DNA of 64,000 bases from Usnea hakonensis (lineage: Eukaryota; Ascomycota; Lecanoromycetes; Lecanorales; Parmeliaceae): NCBI GenBank assembly GCA_013423325.1, contig BLJB01000024.1:49125-113124 (forward strand). The letters are read 5' to 3'. Within the stretch, counting starts at the first letter, position 1, and every line of letters begins with the position of its first letter. Position numbers and translations under genes: made by a program. The notes under the pieces were generated by a model. That model did no database searches. It worked only from the letters and a program-made list of their open reading frames with translations, and was not told where the DNA came from. Positions 46,241-56,820 of this stretch are shown piece by piece.

Positions 46241-48132
46241 ATGTTCGCAGTGAAGGGTCAGCGACTTGCACCTTCTTCACTGCGGTCCCTAACCACTCCC
46301 CAATGGCAGACTCTTCGTATCACCTCACTGCAACGCCAATGGAGCATACCAATCCCTTTGGCGAGGTCTATAGAAACAGATGCCACACAACCCAGCCTCG
46401 TGCCCTTTCGCAAGCAATTGAAAGATGAGGCAAAAAGGAAACGGGAGGCTCAAAGACTAGATGCTGCAAAATGGAAAGCGCATGATGCTACTGGGAGGAG
46501 CAATCATTCGAAGTTGAACAAGTGGAAGTTGACCGTCGGACTCGAAATACATGCCCAACTCAATACGGAGCGCAAGTTGTTCTCAGAGGCAAAGACATCC
46601 GAGGACAGCGCGCCAAACTCCAACATTGCTTTCTTTGATCTCGCTCTTCCTGGAACGCAGCCGAGATTTCAGAAAGCTACCCTCCTCCCGGCTCTCCGTG
46701 CTGCTCTAGGTCTCAACTGTAAAATAAGTCATCGGAGTCACTTTGATCGCAAGCATTATTACTACCAAGATCAGCCTGCAGGCTACCAGATCACTCAATT
46801 TTATTCGCCTTTTGCATCGGGTGGAAATGTACTCGTCTACGATCACGATGGCATTGCCACCGAGGATGGAAGCCTCGTCGACATCGCTATTAAACAGATT
46901 CAATTGGAGCAAGACACAGCGAAGTCAAATCTCCAGCCACCATCAACCATTCTGCTCGACTTCAACCGTGTTGGGCACCCTCTGATCGAAATAATCACCC
47001 TTCCTCAAATCCACCACCCTCAAACTGCGGTCGCCTGCGTTAGGAAGATACAGTCAATCCTCCAAGCAACAAATGCAGTCACAACTGGTATGGAGTTTGG
47101 AGGGTTAAGAGTGGACGTCAACGTCTCCATCAGCCACGAAGGCAGCGACGTCTTAGGCCAACGCACCGAAATAAAAAATCTAAACAGCTTCAAGGCTGTT
47201 GAGGATGCCATCACTGCAGAAAGAGACCGGCAAATTGAAATTTTGGAGTCAGGCGGGTTTATCGAGGGAGAAACCCGTGGATGGACCCTGGGAAGTACGG
47301 AGACCAAGAAACTTCGTGGGAAAGAGGGCGAAGTGGATTATCGATACATGCCAGATCCAGACATACCCCCGCTTATTATTGGCCAAGTAAACCTCCATCG
47401 GAATCCTGTCACCCAGATGCTTGCTAACCAGACTATTACAGGACCTCATCGACCATATCGGCAAGACTCTCCCCCAGCTTCCTGAAGAAATAATCACCAA
47501 TCTCATGACCGAGTGCGGCCTCAGCCTCAAGGATGCAAAATCCTTAATATCCCTCGACAACGGTGCGCGCCTAGATTACTTCGACACCGTGCGAACAACA
47601 TGGACCTCGCAATCCCCCACCCAAATCTCCCCCCCCCACCTCGACAAAGTCGTAGCAAACTGGTACGTCTCCACCATCCCAGCCCCCACCCATTCATCAA
47701 CCTAACCCCCTTCCCCCCCCCAGGGTCCTCCACGAACTAGGCGGCCTCCTCAACGCCGCCAACATTCCCTTCTCCCCAGCCCTCATCCCCCCTCCCTCAA
47801 TGGTCTCCCTCCTCCAACACCTAACCGCGCAAACCATCACAGGCAGCACAGCGAAACGACTCCTCGTAGCGCTCTTCGAAGGCGACGAGCGGCCCGTGGA
47901 CACTATTATCCAGCAAGACGGTTTGAAGTTGGAGCGTCTCTCACATGAGGAATATGTGGCGATGGCGCAGAGAGTGCTGGAGGGGGAGGGGAAGAAGGTG
48001 GAGCAGATAAGACGGGGGGGACAGCTGGGGAAAGTGCAGTTTTTTGTGGGGAAGATGATGAGGGAGGGGGGGGGAAATGTGGAGGCGAGGAAGGCGGAGG
48101 CGGCGCTTAGGGAGCTTTTGGGCCTGGAGTAA
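46241..48132 (+). CDS. PET112: Mitochondrial glutamyl-tRNA(Gln) amidotransferase subunit B
   Basis: GatB subunit of the mitochondrial amidotransferase, which converts misacylated Glu-tRNA(Gln) to Gln-tRNA(Gln) for mitochondrial translation. Three exons, 46241-47386, 47442-47662 and 47724-48132, encode 591 residues. The first 60 residues are Arg/Ser/Thr-rich, consistent with mitochondrial import. Landmarks: WKLTVGLEIHAQLNTERKLF, DLALPGTQPRFQKATL, HRSHFDRKHYYYQDQPAGYQ, DFNRVGHPLIEIIT, GGLRVDVNVSIS, RTEIKNLNSFKAVEDAI, DYRYMPDPDIPPLII, and the C-terminal helical (Yqey-like) region ending KMMREGGGNVEARK. The start was chosen as the first in-frame ATG. Converges with arginase. Metazoan and fungal genomes normally keep this gene single-copy. 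Confidence 0.95.
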
Positions 48133-48521
48133 ATAAAGTCGAGGCTCATCACCCTTTGCTGGAGAACATTTTCCTTGTTTTGCGTATGTATGTGTATATT
48201 GCACGTATTCCATCACTGCTGCGATTGAGACGAAGCCAATTGTACCGTCAGAATACCTTTCTCTTGTGAGTTCGGCAGTTCATCTCAATTGCGACAGGGT
48301 TTCGAGAAATATGCTATAATGCTACGAGGTAAATGAATGCAAAACCCCCCAATGATACCGCTAATGCAACTTACGATCCGCAGTACTTTTCTCACACATA
48401 ACATTCATCAATCGCTTTTCACCCTCACATCACTCGCACTGCTTTTAAAAATCCCCCGTCATAAATCATAACCCCCTGACCCCCTGCCCACCCTCTCCCC
48501 CATCTTTCCCCCCGGCCCAAA

Positions 48522-49715
48522 TCACAAAAGCGTATCCCCCAACGCGCACCTCACCAACGAACACCCCGCCCTAATAGTATCCGCCGCCCCCACCGCCTCG
48601 AGCGACGGATTCACCTCCACCAAATCCATCGCGACCAGACTGCCCGTCTCATGCACGCACTCGGCGATGTAGTCGCCTTCCCGCAAGGTGAGGCCGCCGC
48701 GCACGGGGGTGCCGGTGCTGGGGGCCCATTGGGGGTCTAGGGCGTCGACGTCGAAGGAGAGGTGGATGGGGGTGTCGTGGCCGATGTGGCCGAGGGCTAG
48801 TTCCATGACTCGGCCGATGCCGTGTCTGGTGAGATGGGTTAGGATCTGAAGTAGAGGATGACGCATTCCCATTTTTTCAAGCGCGAATGGGGGGGGGGGG
48901 GGGGAGGGGGGCCGGANNCGGGGGGGGGGGGGGGGGGGGGGGGGGAAGGGGGTCCGTACTTATCGATATCGTGCATGCTGAATGCTTTTATTCCATGCTC
49001 CCGTAGGATCTGCTTTTCGCCCTTATCAATGTCCCTCAAACCAATGTACACTAATTTCTTCAAACTCAATGCCTTTTCTTCTCCTAACCACCCAAACATA
49101 TCTGCCTTTTCTTCTCTTGCCAGTCCGGTCAAAAATGCAACGGGCATACCATGGATGTTCCCGCTCCCGCTCGTCTCAGGCGTGTTGATGTCTGCATGTG
49201 CGTCTACCCATATCACGGCCAGTTCTCTGCGCAGTCTTTCCCTGATGGCTTTCGACGTGCCTGCAATGGTCCCAATCGCAATGGAGTGATCGCCTCCCAA
49301 AGTCAGCACCAGCCGTCCGTGTTTGGCGTGCTCGTAGACTTGGTGGGAAAGCTGCTTGGTAACGGCGCTGACTGCGAGAGGGTTCTTCATGTTACGGTAG
49401 TCAGGGTCCGAGGAGGGCATGAGGCTCGAGTAGTTGTGGACGGTGTTATCATGATGTATGGTATAGCCCAAGTCGTCTTTGAGCTGGGTGAGGAGGCCGG
49501 CGGATATGAGGGCACTGGGCGCGGCGTCCACGCCTGGTTTGCACTTTTGCAAGGGGAGGTTAGCCAATGCACAGCCGTTAGGAAAAGGCGAATTTGTACG
49601 CCGTGGGTGTTTTAGTCGGGGCAATCACCTGGCCACCAGAGAAGCCAACGGCTACAATGCCTAGCTCGCTACCTGCGGACAGGAACTTTGGGGTAATTGT
49701 TGAAGGAGAAGTCAT
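48522..49715 (-). CDS. CAR1: Arginase
   Basis: Hydrolyses arginine to ornithine and urea with a binuclear Mn site. Three exons: 49715-49629, 49543-48960 and 48825-48522, totalling 324 residues, the family norm. Joins are in phase: GFSGGQ meets CKPGVDAAPSALI, and HDIDK meets HGIGRVMELALGH. Metal-binding motifs are present: LTLGGDHSIAIG, IWVDAHADINTPE and HLSFDVDALDPQ; the C-terminus has LVAMDLVEVNPSLE. The second intron (48826-48959) contains a poly-G run and two undetermined bases, so its true length is unknown, but splice sites on both sides are intact. It is the first step of arginine catabolism, cytosolic. Convergent with GatB. Confidence 0.93.
48889..48952. repeat. Poly-G run with two undetermined bases inside arginase intron 2
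   Basis: Two long G runs flank GCCGGANNCG with N at 48917-48918. This looks like an assembly join or unreadable homopolymer. It resembles the poly-C run at 38694-38751. Confidence 0.8.
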
Positions 49716-50090
49716 TATTGTTGTTTAAAAGTCGTTCAAGTGTGGGAATACTGCTTGTAGCGAGACTACTTGGGCAGGGCGATTATTATTCTCGAATAAG
49801 GAAAGTACCCCTACGCAAGCAACGAGAGAAACAACAAAAGAAAATGTGGGAACAGCTAGGTAAAGACAGTGGCTTTTATATCTGAGTAAGGACGTAATGT
49901 CCACCAAATAGACCAAATTCGCTCGATTATAGCTCGGCCAAAAACGTAAAAAGACTTGGCAACGCGGCCCTCGGGCCGTTAAATCTGCGCCTAGGGTAGA
50001 AGTACCCCACAGGTCCAGCAGAATTCGAACACCAGCTAGAATTATATCCTTCACAAATACCTTTTGCACAACTCGGCACAACTCTCTCCC

Positions 50091-50504
50091 CTACACCCAT
50101 TTCCCTCCCAACCCATTAACATCCAAATAGCTCCCCTCACCACCACTAGGAGCGCCCCCCTTAAAGTTGATATCATCTCCAATACCGTCTCCCTCGTCCT
50201 CTCCTAATCCTAACGGCTCCTTGCCTCCTGGTGGCCCGATCCCCTCCCTCCTGCCTACTCTTCTTTTAATTCGGGCGAAAATCCAGATCTCAATCCCTCG
50301 GCCGACGACGACGGTAAAGCGAGATGCGGGAAAAGTATCAAGGAGGGAAGAGGAAGGAAGAGAAGAATGCACACTCTTCTTCCCCTTTTCTGCTTCTTCT
50401 TCTTCTTCCGGCATCAACAGCGGCGATGAACGAGCGGGTCTAGGCGCCACGAGCATCGGGCTCGGGGGTGTTAATGGCACGTGTGGGCTTCGGAGAGCCT
50501 TTTT
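50091..50504 (-). CDS. Possible 3' exon of an unrecognised gene
   Basis: An open frame of about 137 residues follows a plausible acceptor (TTACTCCTAG, ending at 50505), with a possible donor GTAACC about 90 bp upstream. The protein is low-complexity: Pro/Ser-rich (PLTPPSPMLVAPRPA), then PEEEEEAEKGKK, a hydrophobic/basic segment FTVVVGRGIEIWIFARIKRR and a Gly-rich tail. No family is recognised, and the opposite strand is also open because of composition. It may be real, but no first exon could be fixed. The gap 49716-50090 to its right-hand neighbour arginase holds nothing else. Confidence 0.25.
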   Translation of the reverse strand, partial: KKALRSPHVPLTPPSPMLVAPRPARSSPLLMPEEEEEAEKGKKSVHSSLPSSSLLDTFPASRFTVVVGRGIEIWIFARIKRRVGRREGIGPPGGKEPLGLGEDEGDGIGDDINFKGGAPSGGEGSYLDVNGLGGKWV

Positions 50505-50511
50505 CTAGGAG

Positions 50512-53144
50512 TAAGAGTGGGATCACTAATGGTGGCTTTTTGATGGGCGTTGGTTTGGCCAATAAGAGGTTAAGGCGACGGTTACTGGGTATGAAGACTG
50601 CTGCGCTAAGAGGAAATCCTGGTAGGAGTAGGAATATGAATAGGAAGAGACGACGAGAGTCGGGTATTGCTGCTACGGGTACCGGTGGGGGTGGAGGAAG
50701 GAGAGTAAACCGTGATCAAGTCGTTCTAGGGCGGGGTACTAGTACTGGTACTAGTACTGCGGAAGAAGAAGACGATAATGAAGAAGGACGATTGTCGTTA
50801 GGGAGGAAGAAGAAGAAGAGGAAGTAGCAGAGGTGGAGATAGGGAATAAGAATGATAAGGACGGATAAACGAAGAGAGGATATAGGAGGAGGTGTAATAG
50901 ATAGATGGATTAAGGTAGGTAGGTAGGTAGGTAGCTTAGAGATCGGGATCGAATGAGAAGAAAAGGGAGCCTACCTACGTGAGCTCTACTTAGGGTAAGC
51001 TAGGTACCTAGAATAAGTATTAATTGCTCCATTTGTGAGCAGGGCGGGCAATAACGGTTCTAAAAAGTATACTGAATATATACAGACATACATCTATACC
51101 TATCGATTGTGTTTCTGCCTGCTCCAAGTGACGGGGACATAATATTTACGCGCTGAGAAGTGTATTCTCAAATCCGTTCCACTAGTAATTCAGATTGTAG
51201 GAGACGAGTCTCTGGTATGACTTTCGAGATATTTCTCCGTATTTAAACAATATATTTTGAAATAGGTGCATATAATTAATTCGCCTGGTTGTATGGCCAA
51301 CTTGGCGGATGAGAGGGTTGCCTACCATCTGCACTGGATAAATTTTTTCCACGGTTCGATCCCGACCTTGGATTCCTTTTTTTTCTTTTTTTTTTTTTCC
51401 AACAACGTATGATTGATACTTTCTATATTCTCTTACTTTCTATATTCTCTTACAACATAAAATGCGCAAAAAACAAGATAAGATCAAGCGGAGGAAGAAA
51501 CACGTAGCTGCTGAACAAGGTGTGCGACGCGAATCCGGGTCATCTTTTACAGTCCTAGTCGTTACCTCCGCAGGTCTTCTACTAGAATATTCTATTAATA
51601 TTCCCTCAGCCGTCTCTTTATAGACCATTATCGTGCGAGATGGATAAGAGTATGGTGTAATGAAAATCCACATAGGGAGACCCGCTATTACTTTTACCAC
51701 CACCGATAGTACCAGTCTTGGTCAGCAGGTCTAATTGTAGTGTAAGGTGTGTGTGTGTAATTTCTACTCGGAGGACTAGAGCTAATGCCTACCCCATTCA
51801 GCCATATACATCTGTATCTAGTCGAGTCCTTATGATATGAATTTATGCTTGCTAGTAATATGAGTGGATTCTTCCGAGTCTGAAGGCTATATGGCTCTTT
51901 GGTACAAATCGAATCTCGGTCTCATTGTACTGAAATCGTTACGTAGAAAGGTGACGAGTAACATTCGCAGCCGACTTTGAACAATGAATCAGCACGATAA
52001 GTGTAAGATACTTGAAATCAAGACCGATAAAGTTATAGCTACAGAGGGGGCCGTCTCCTGTGCTAGTACCACTAAGACCCTGTAGGCTGTAGGAGGGGGT
52101 TGATTTGTCCAATCGCTGCGCCTCACTGCGGCTCAAAATCTGCTTACTCATGAGCGCGGTAAGCCGGAATTGACCTATCACTATCTTAGGTCTATATATA
52201 TTGAAGCCCATGATAGACCGTGCGACGAAGCGCGACTTCCTATACACTTCGGTAATACAAACCCGACACTGTCTTACACACTAAGCGGAGTGCTGTCAAG
52301 GGAAGTTTTGGCTACACCTGTTATCATCGCCTGGATTACCGGGCGAAAAATGGCGGACAGGTGAGCCCATTTCCCACCCGTAAATTAAGATCTCTCAGAT
52401 GTGAGTCAGCGCCCCTATAGAATACTTGCGAATATTGTTGTACTTATCAACTTTGTTGCTTTGTCCGAACATTTCCAGTAAAAGACTCGAGGAGCGGCCG
52501 TGATGTGGCTTCCTGATTTACGACGTGTTGATTGATTTTGACGTGGCTAGATCTCCTTTTTATTCAGCGAGACAAAAATCATGGAGACCGCTTTCGATGA
52601 ATCCAAAAGTCTGCAAGGACTAGGATGAAGCCGAAAATGGATCGCAGACATTGTGCAGAAGGCTGCGGATTGAAAGTCCATTGGCGATGCACGCTTTTCG
52701 GGTGGAGCAAAAATTCATTGTATAATTGGCACTCAAAGCGTTTCTTTGAGAACCATGACCTTAGTTTCTGATTTTAATTAGGGTCGTTGTCTGTTTGATG
52801 GAAGACTGCCTGCCAGCACTGCAGTTCGAGAATGGAGAATGGAGAATGAGATGTGCGTTGATCGATGATAATATTGGAGTACCTAGAAACTTTAATTGAG
52901 AGAAGAGTCAGCACATGAGAGACTGAGGCGAGTATGGAAACTCCTTACTCATTCACTGTGTATGACTCGTCGGTGTGGTCATGTCATCTGCTGGACACTA
53001 TAACTTTGATTTCGACAGCCATGCGTGAGCCTGAAGGATTGTAGATGCCTCACTAACATATATCGCAGATTGAGACTCTTATTTTACATCATCCTAATAA
53101 TCTGTACCGTTTGATCTCAGTCATCTCTGACCGCAGAACTGTCC
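50512..53144. other. Gene-poor stretch with GGTA microsatellite
   Basis: A (GGTA)n run occurs at about 50912-50935, followed by ACCTAGGT-type words near 50970-51010. At 51340-51385 a block with GGTTCGATCCCGACC and a following T run resembles a tRNA T-arm plus Pol III terminator, but the T-stem is poorly paired and no acceptor match is present. Open frames on minus at 51703-51440 and 52247-51939 are unsupported. No gene is recognised. Confidence 0.45.
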
Positions 53145-53400
53145 CCGCCAACGATTTGAAAATATGTATTTCTGCGTCGAACTTCCTTTTTTAAATCGAT
53201 TATTAATAACCCCCGTAATTATACTACGTCTTTTATATTGATTAAACCTCCGCCTATTAAGCGATAGTAGCTCTAGTTCTTTATAAGAAATAATAGTAAA
53301 ATTAATAATAAAAGTAATAATAGAAATCGTGCCAAGTTTTGCCAACCAAGCCCCCACGCTTAGTGAACAGTATATACGGTATAGCTCGATGTGATGCCTC
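53145..53400. repeat. AT-rich, RIP-like transposon remnant
   Basis: A 250-bp island rich in TA-containing words (for example ATTAATAATAAAAG) is framed by less AT-rich sequence. Its right edge (near 53350-53385) has CCAACCAAGCCCCCACGC and GTGAACAGTATA, resembling the end of a Fot1/pogo-type element next to TA. A convincing matching left end was not found. It resembles DNA mutated by RIP. Confidence 0.45.
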
Positions 53401-53531
53401 GGTAGATGGGAATCCTGCTTGGCCATAGTAAGCTTACATATCCATAAATTATGGGAGTATACCGCATAGACATCGTCGTGATTTTATAGCTGAGCATTGG
53501 TTACATAATTAATCTAAAATCTCTTTTCACA

Positions 53532-54578
53532 ATGTCAGGAATGAAACCGAGATCGGTCCTAGTGACCGGTGCGAATGGGTACATTGGCAACGCCGTCGCC
53601 AGAGCTTTCGTCCGCGCAGGGTGGATCACCTACGGACTTGTCCGCAACTCAGAGACTCGAATATCCCTCAGAGCAAACGAAATCATATCCATCCTAGGAT
53701 CAGCAGGTGATAAAGAATTCGTCGAGAGATCGGCACATCAAACAAAATTTCCATTCGATGTCATGGTCTCCTGCACGGAGCAGATTGTGGACTATGTTCC
53801 GCACTTCAATGACACTATTGCCCTTTTACGCGCGCTTGCTACGGCAAGCAACAAGGGGGGTATCCGCCCTTTGGTCCTGTTCACGTCTGGGTGCAAGGAT
53901 TATGGTATGACTAGTCTCGATAGGTCGGAAGATTTATCGCCACATTCAGAAGAGTCACCATTGCGTGCACCGCCGGTCCTCGCTGCCCGCGCGACTCACG
54001 CCATGAAGGTCTTTGAGCACAGAGACCTCTTCGATGCTGTGGTCATCCGTCCCACCACCCTCTACGGTTTGAGTGGAAGCTTCTACGGCCCAATCTTTGA
54101 CGTAGCAACAAAGGCTGCCGAGAATGGCGTCCTGGAGCTCGCGGCAGATCCGAAAACCATAATGCATGGGACTCACGTCGATGACTGTGCTGAAGCCTAC
54201 GTTGCAATTGCAGAGGCGGGTAGGACCACGGTGAAGGGCCAATGTTACAACATTTCCGGAAGCAGGTACGAGACGCTTGAGGAGGTTGCGAATGCACTCG
54301 TCGAAGAATACAAGATCGCAGGTGGTGCCAGATACCTGCCGGAGAAGGGAAAGACGAGGGTGGATGTAGTACAGATGTTGATTGGATTTAGCCAATGGGT
54401 GGGTTCTGACAAGCTGAGGAAAGACGTCGGGTGGAGCGACAAAAGACAGCCATTCTCGGAAGCGGTGCATATTTATAGGAAAGCATATGAAGCTGCTGTT
54501 GCCCAGAATCATGGCAATGTACAGAAGATCCAGAGCTTTGTCCGCATGGCAGATGCTGCGCAGAACCCTGAGTCTTAA
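53532..54578 (+). CDS. Extended short-chain dehydrogenase/NAD-dependent epimerase family protein
   Basis: Single exon, 348 residues, the standard size of an extended SDR. The Rossmann nucleotide-binding motif GANGYIG lies at residues 13-19 (after SVLVT). A later strand, FDVMVSCTEQIVDY, is followed by PLVLFTSGCKDYG at the usual catalytic Ser/Thr position. The active-site Tyr-x-x-x-Lys is not obvious: the usual region reads ARATHAMKVFE, with a Lys but no Tyr four before it, so activity may differ or be lost. VIRPTTLYG and the substrate-domain region HVDDCAEAYVAIAEAG are typical. The reaction is unknown. An AT-rich remnant lies immediately upstream. Two ATGs (residues 1 and 4) compete as start. 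Confidence 0.8.
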   Translation: MSGMKPRSVLVTGANGYIGNAVARAFVRAGWITYGLVRNSETRISLRANEIISILGSAGDKEFVERSAHQTKFPFDVMVSCTEQIVDYVPHFNDTIALLRALATASNKGGIRPLVLFTSGCKDYGMTSLDRSEDLSPHSEESPLRAPPVLAARATHAMKVFEHRDLFDAVVIRPTTLYGLSGSFYGPIFDVATKAAENGVLELAADPKTIMHGTHVDDCAEAYVAIAEAGRTTVKGQCYNISGSRYETLEEVANALVEEYKIAGGARYLPEKGKTRVDVVQMLIGFSQWVGSDKLRKDVGWSDKRQPFSEAVHIYRKAYEAAVAQNHGNVQKIQSFVRMADAAQNPES

Positions 54579-55530
54579 TGGATTAGTATCAATGAATCAG
54601 ACAAGAATGCAGGGGAATTCTTGAAGTTTTGTTCCGCGAGACCTTCTTAGGCGCAAGGACGCCTGATTTTGATCTGCGGAGGGATTCAAATCCGTTGTTC
54701 ACTGTGTGTAGCACCGTGACCGAGTGTGAGACGACTGACAGGGATGCCAACACATTGACGTATATTGCGATACCAGAGCCCATGTCTAGGAGCAAGAGTG
54801 TCAAGCCGATTGGTGCAACTCGTGAAACCTTGGCAATACAGGTCATCTTTTCGCCGTTTGAAAAAAAGGCTTCAGGCGACGATTCGTAAGTCTTTGGGTA
54901 CAATCGACTTTCCTCCTTGGTTTGACACTCTCCGAAATCGCCACGATTTTGAAAATATGGCAATTCCTGGTTGGTTTCCGTTGCGTTTCGTTTCAGGCCC
55001 CTTCTTGTCTCTTACGGAGCCGGCATCAACTTTCTCTTCCACTCGAGCTTCACTGGCACAGAAGTTGAGAGATCAGACCACAAAAGCTATAGAGCCCTGT
55101 TCTTTCCCCCTCAGCTCAAGGATGGCCACAAGGGGCTCAGAATCCATGTATTTGGCTACCTTGTGTTGGAGTATGATGCATCACCCCAATCACTTTATAA
55201 CACAATGACAAAAGACACGCATAGCTTGACACATTCTTGGCACATACCTTAACACATGCCTATAACACAGTCTCGAGGCTATTGATTAGTTCTTTCCACA
55301 TAATTAGACTCTCTTTAGTTTTTCTTCTCTCCATATCTCTTGCAAGCACAGACAGACAACAAAGTACTCTCCACACCTAGTGGACTTCAACATTCGCGCC
55401 TCAGCATTCACCCACACTGAAACTCACTCGCTCGAGCATCCGCGCACGTCAACATCCACGTGCTGGACCAATCTCCACGCAACGCGCACCCTCTCAAGCA
55501 GCAATCCCAAGCCACTAAACAACATCCACA

Positions 55531-55911
55531 ATGCCTTCTTCCTCTCCCACCTCTAGCCACACTCAGCGCTCCATCCCGTACGCTCGTGCCAACACAGCTC
55601 CAATGGACCCCCATCCCACAGAGGAAGTCTACTACCGTAAAGTCCGCGTGGTAGCAGATGGAAAGCGTTACGATGGTCCCTTTATGGTGGTGCACGCATG
55701 GGATGCCATGAACAATTTCCCGGGCAGACGTAGTAGTGATGAGGGAGGGCAGGAGATGGAATGTTGTTATTTGGGAAATTGGGTGGGCGATACGCTTTTG
55801 ATGCGCTTTAGTCGTGCCAAGGGGTCGAGAGGAGCTTTCGGATATGAGATATGTGATCGGTTGGATGGAAGAAAGTTTGGAGCAAAGCCAGTGGGTCCGT
55901 GGAGGAATTGA
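55531..55911 (+). CDS. Small hypothetical protein
   Basis: Open frame of 126 residues preceded by a pyrimidine-rich leader. Segments YYRKVRVVADGKRYDGP, HAWDAMNNFPGRR and CCYLGNWVGDTLLMRF give normal, non-repetitive composition, but no signal peptide, membrane span or family is recognised. The gap 54579-55530 upstream holds no supported gene. Confidence 0.4.
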   Translation: MPSSSPTSSHTQRSIPYARANTAPMDPHPTEEVYYRKVRVVADGKRYDGPFMVVHAWDAMNNFPGRRSSDEGGQEMECCYLGNWVGDTLLMRFSRAKGSRGAFGYEICDRLDGRKFGAKPVGPWRN

Positions 55912-56820
55912 GAGAGTCGAATCTTTCGGCAGCGCTGGGAATCACGGTCATTAGGGCTTATCGATGCACGTACGTCATGACCTATAAAAATCTGATAGCT
56001 CATTCCCGGTATACTGCTCTCCATATCATGGTTCGGTTCAGTATCAAGGCGGGAAATCATGCGTTGCTATTCCTGAGGCCCATGCCTCGTCGTCAACTCT
56101 GCTCCAACACCTCTCTTTTGTTCAGAGCAGTAGCTAGACTCAGCACCTAATTCCAAATAGAAAAATTATTCGTAACCTAGTCAGATGGCAGACATGGCGT
56201 TCTCGCCGAACGTGATACAGCTCGTTGACGACATGCGGAAAGGGGCTGATGGGAAGAGAGAAGAGTGATGCCCCTCTTCGAGGCGTAAAGGCTTCCTTTG
56301 CATCATAACCCTAGAGAGTCCCGTTATTGCCTTTCATACGGTTTAAAGCACAAAGAAATATGAAGCCAAAACAAACCAACCGAATTTTTTTTTCCCAATT
56401 TGCCCGAAATTAGTTTGGCGACCAATCTTGCAGAAAGTGTTCGTCTGTCGCCAAAGTACATGCTCAAGCTTGAAGAGCTGGAAACAGCTTCGATGGAGGA
56501 TAGCTCATCGGCCCTTTTTCTATAATAGATCCGTTACCGAGTAGGTCTTTGGTGATAGCGAGTGAGTATCATGGAAGGTGTACATGTCATAGGGGTACCC
56601 TGGAATGTATTCTATTATACCAGTGTTGTGCGCTTGTATCGGCAACATCCCGGTAGTATCTTGGGATTCTAGCGTAGTGGGTAGGGGCGAGAGGCCCCCA
56701 GTAAGTCTGTGACAGTATGACAGTACGTAGGTCCTGTTGAATCGTCAGAAATCTTTGGGTCGTTTATATGGGGACGCTTACCCATCTCCTGTGGACGCTT
56801 TGCGAAGACCCCCCCACCAT
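55912..56820. other. Intergenic, no recognised gene
   Basis: About 900 bp up to the stop of the ankyrin gene. No motif-bearing frame, RNA gene or repeat noticed. Confidence 0.5.

Noticed and set aside
48858..49289. Plus-strand frame across the poly-G and undetermined bases
   Set aside because: It is poly-Gly from the homopolymer plus the antisense of arginase.
50468..50827. Plus-strand Arg/Lys/Gly-rich frame of 119 residues
   Set aside because: Low-complexity composition ending in poly-Lys from a purine-rich stretch; no family and overlaps a competing minus-strand frame.
51340..51385. Possible tRNA with GGTTCGATCCC and following T run
   Set aside because: Only three T-stem pairs form and no complementary acceptor strand exists upstream, so no tRNA gene can be supported.
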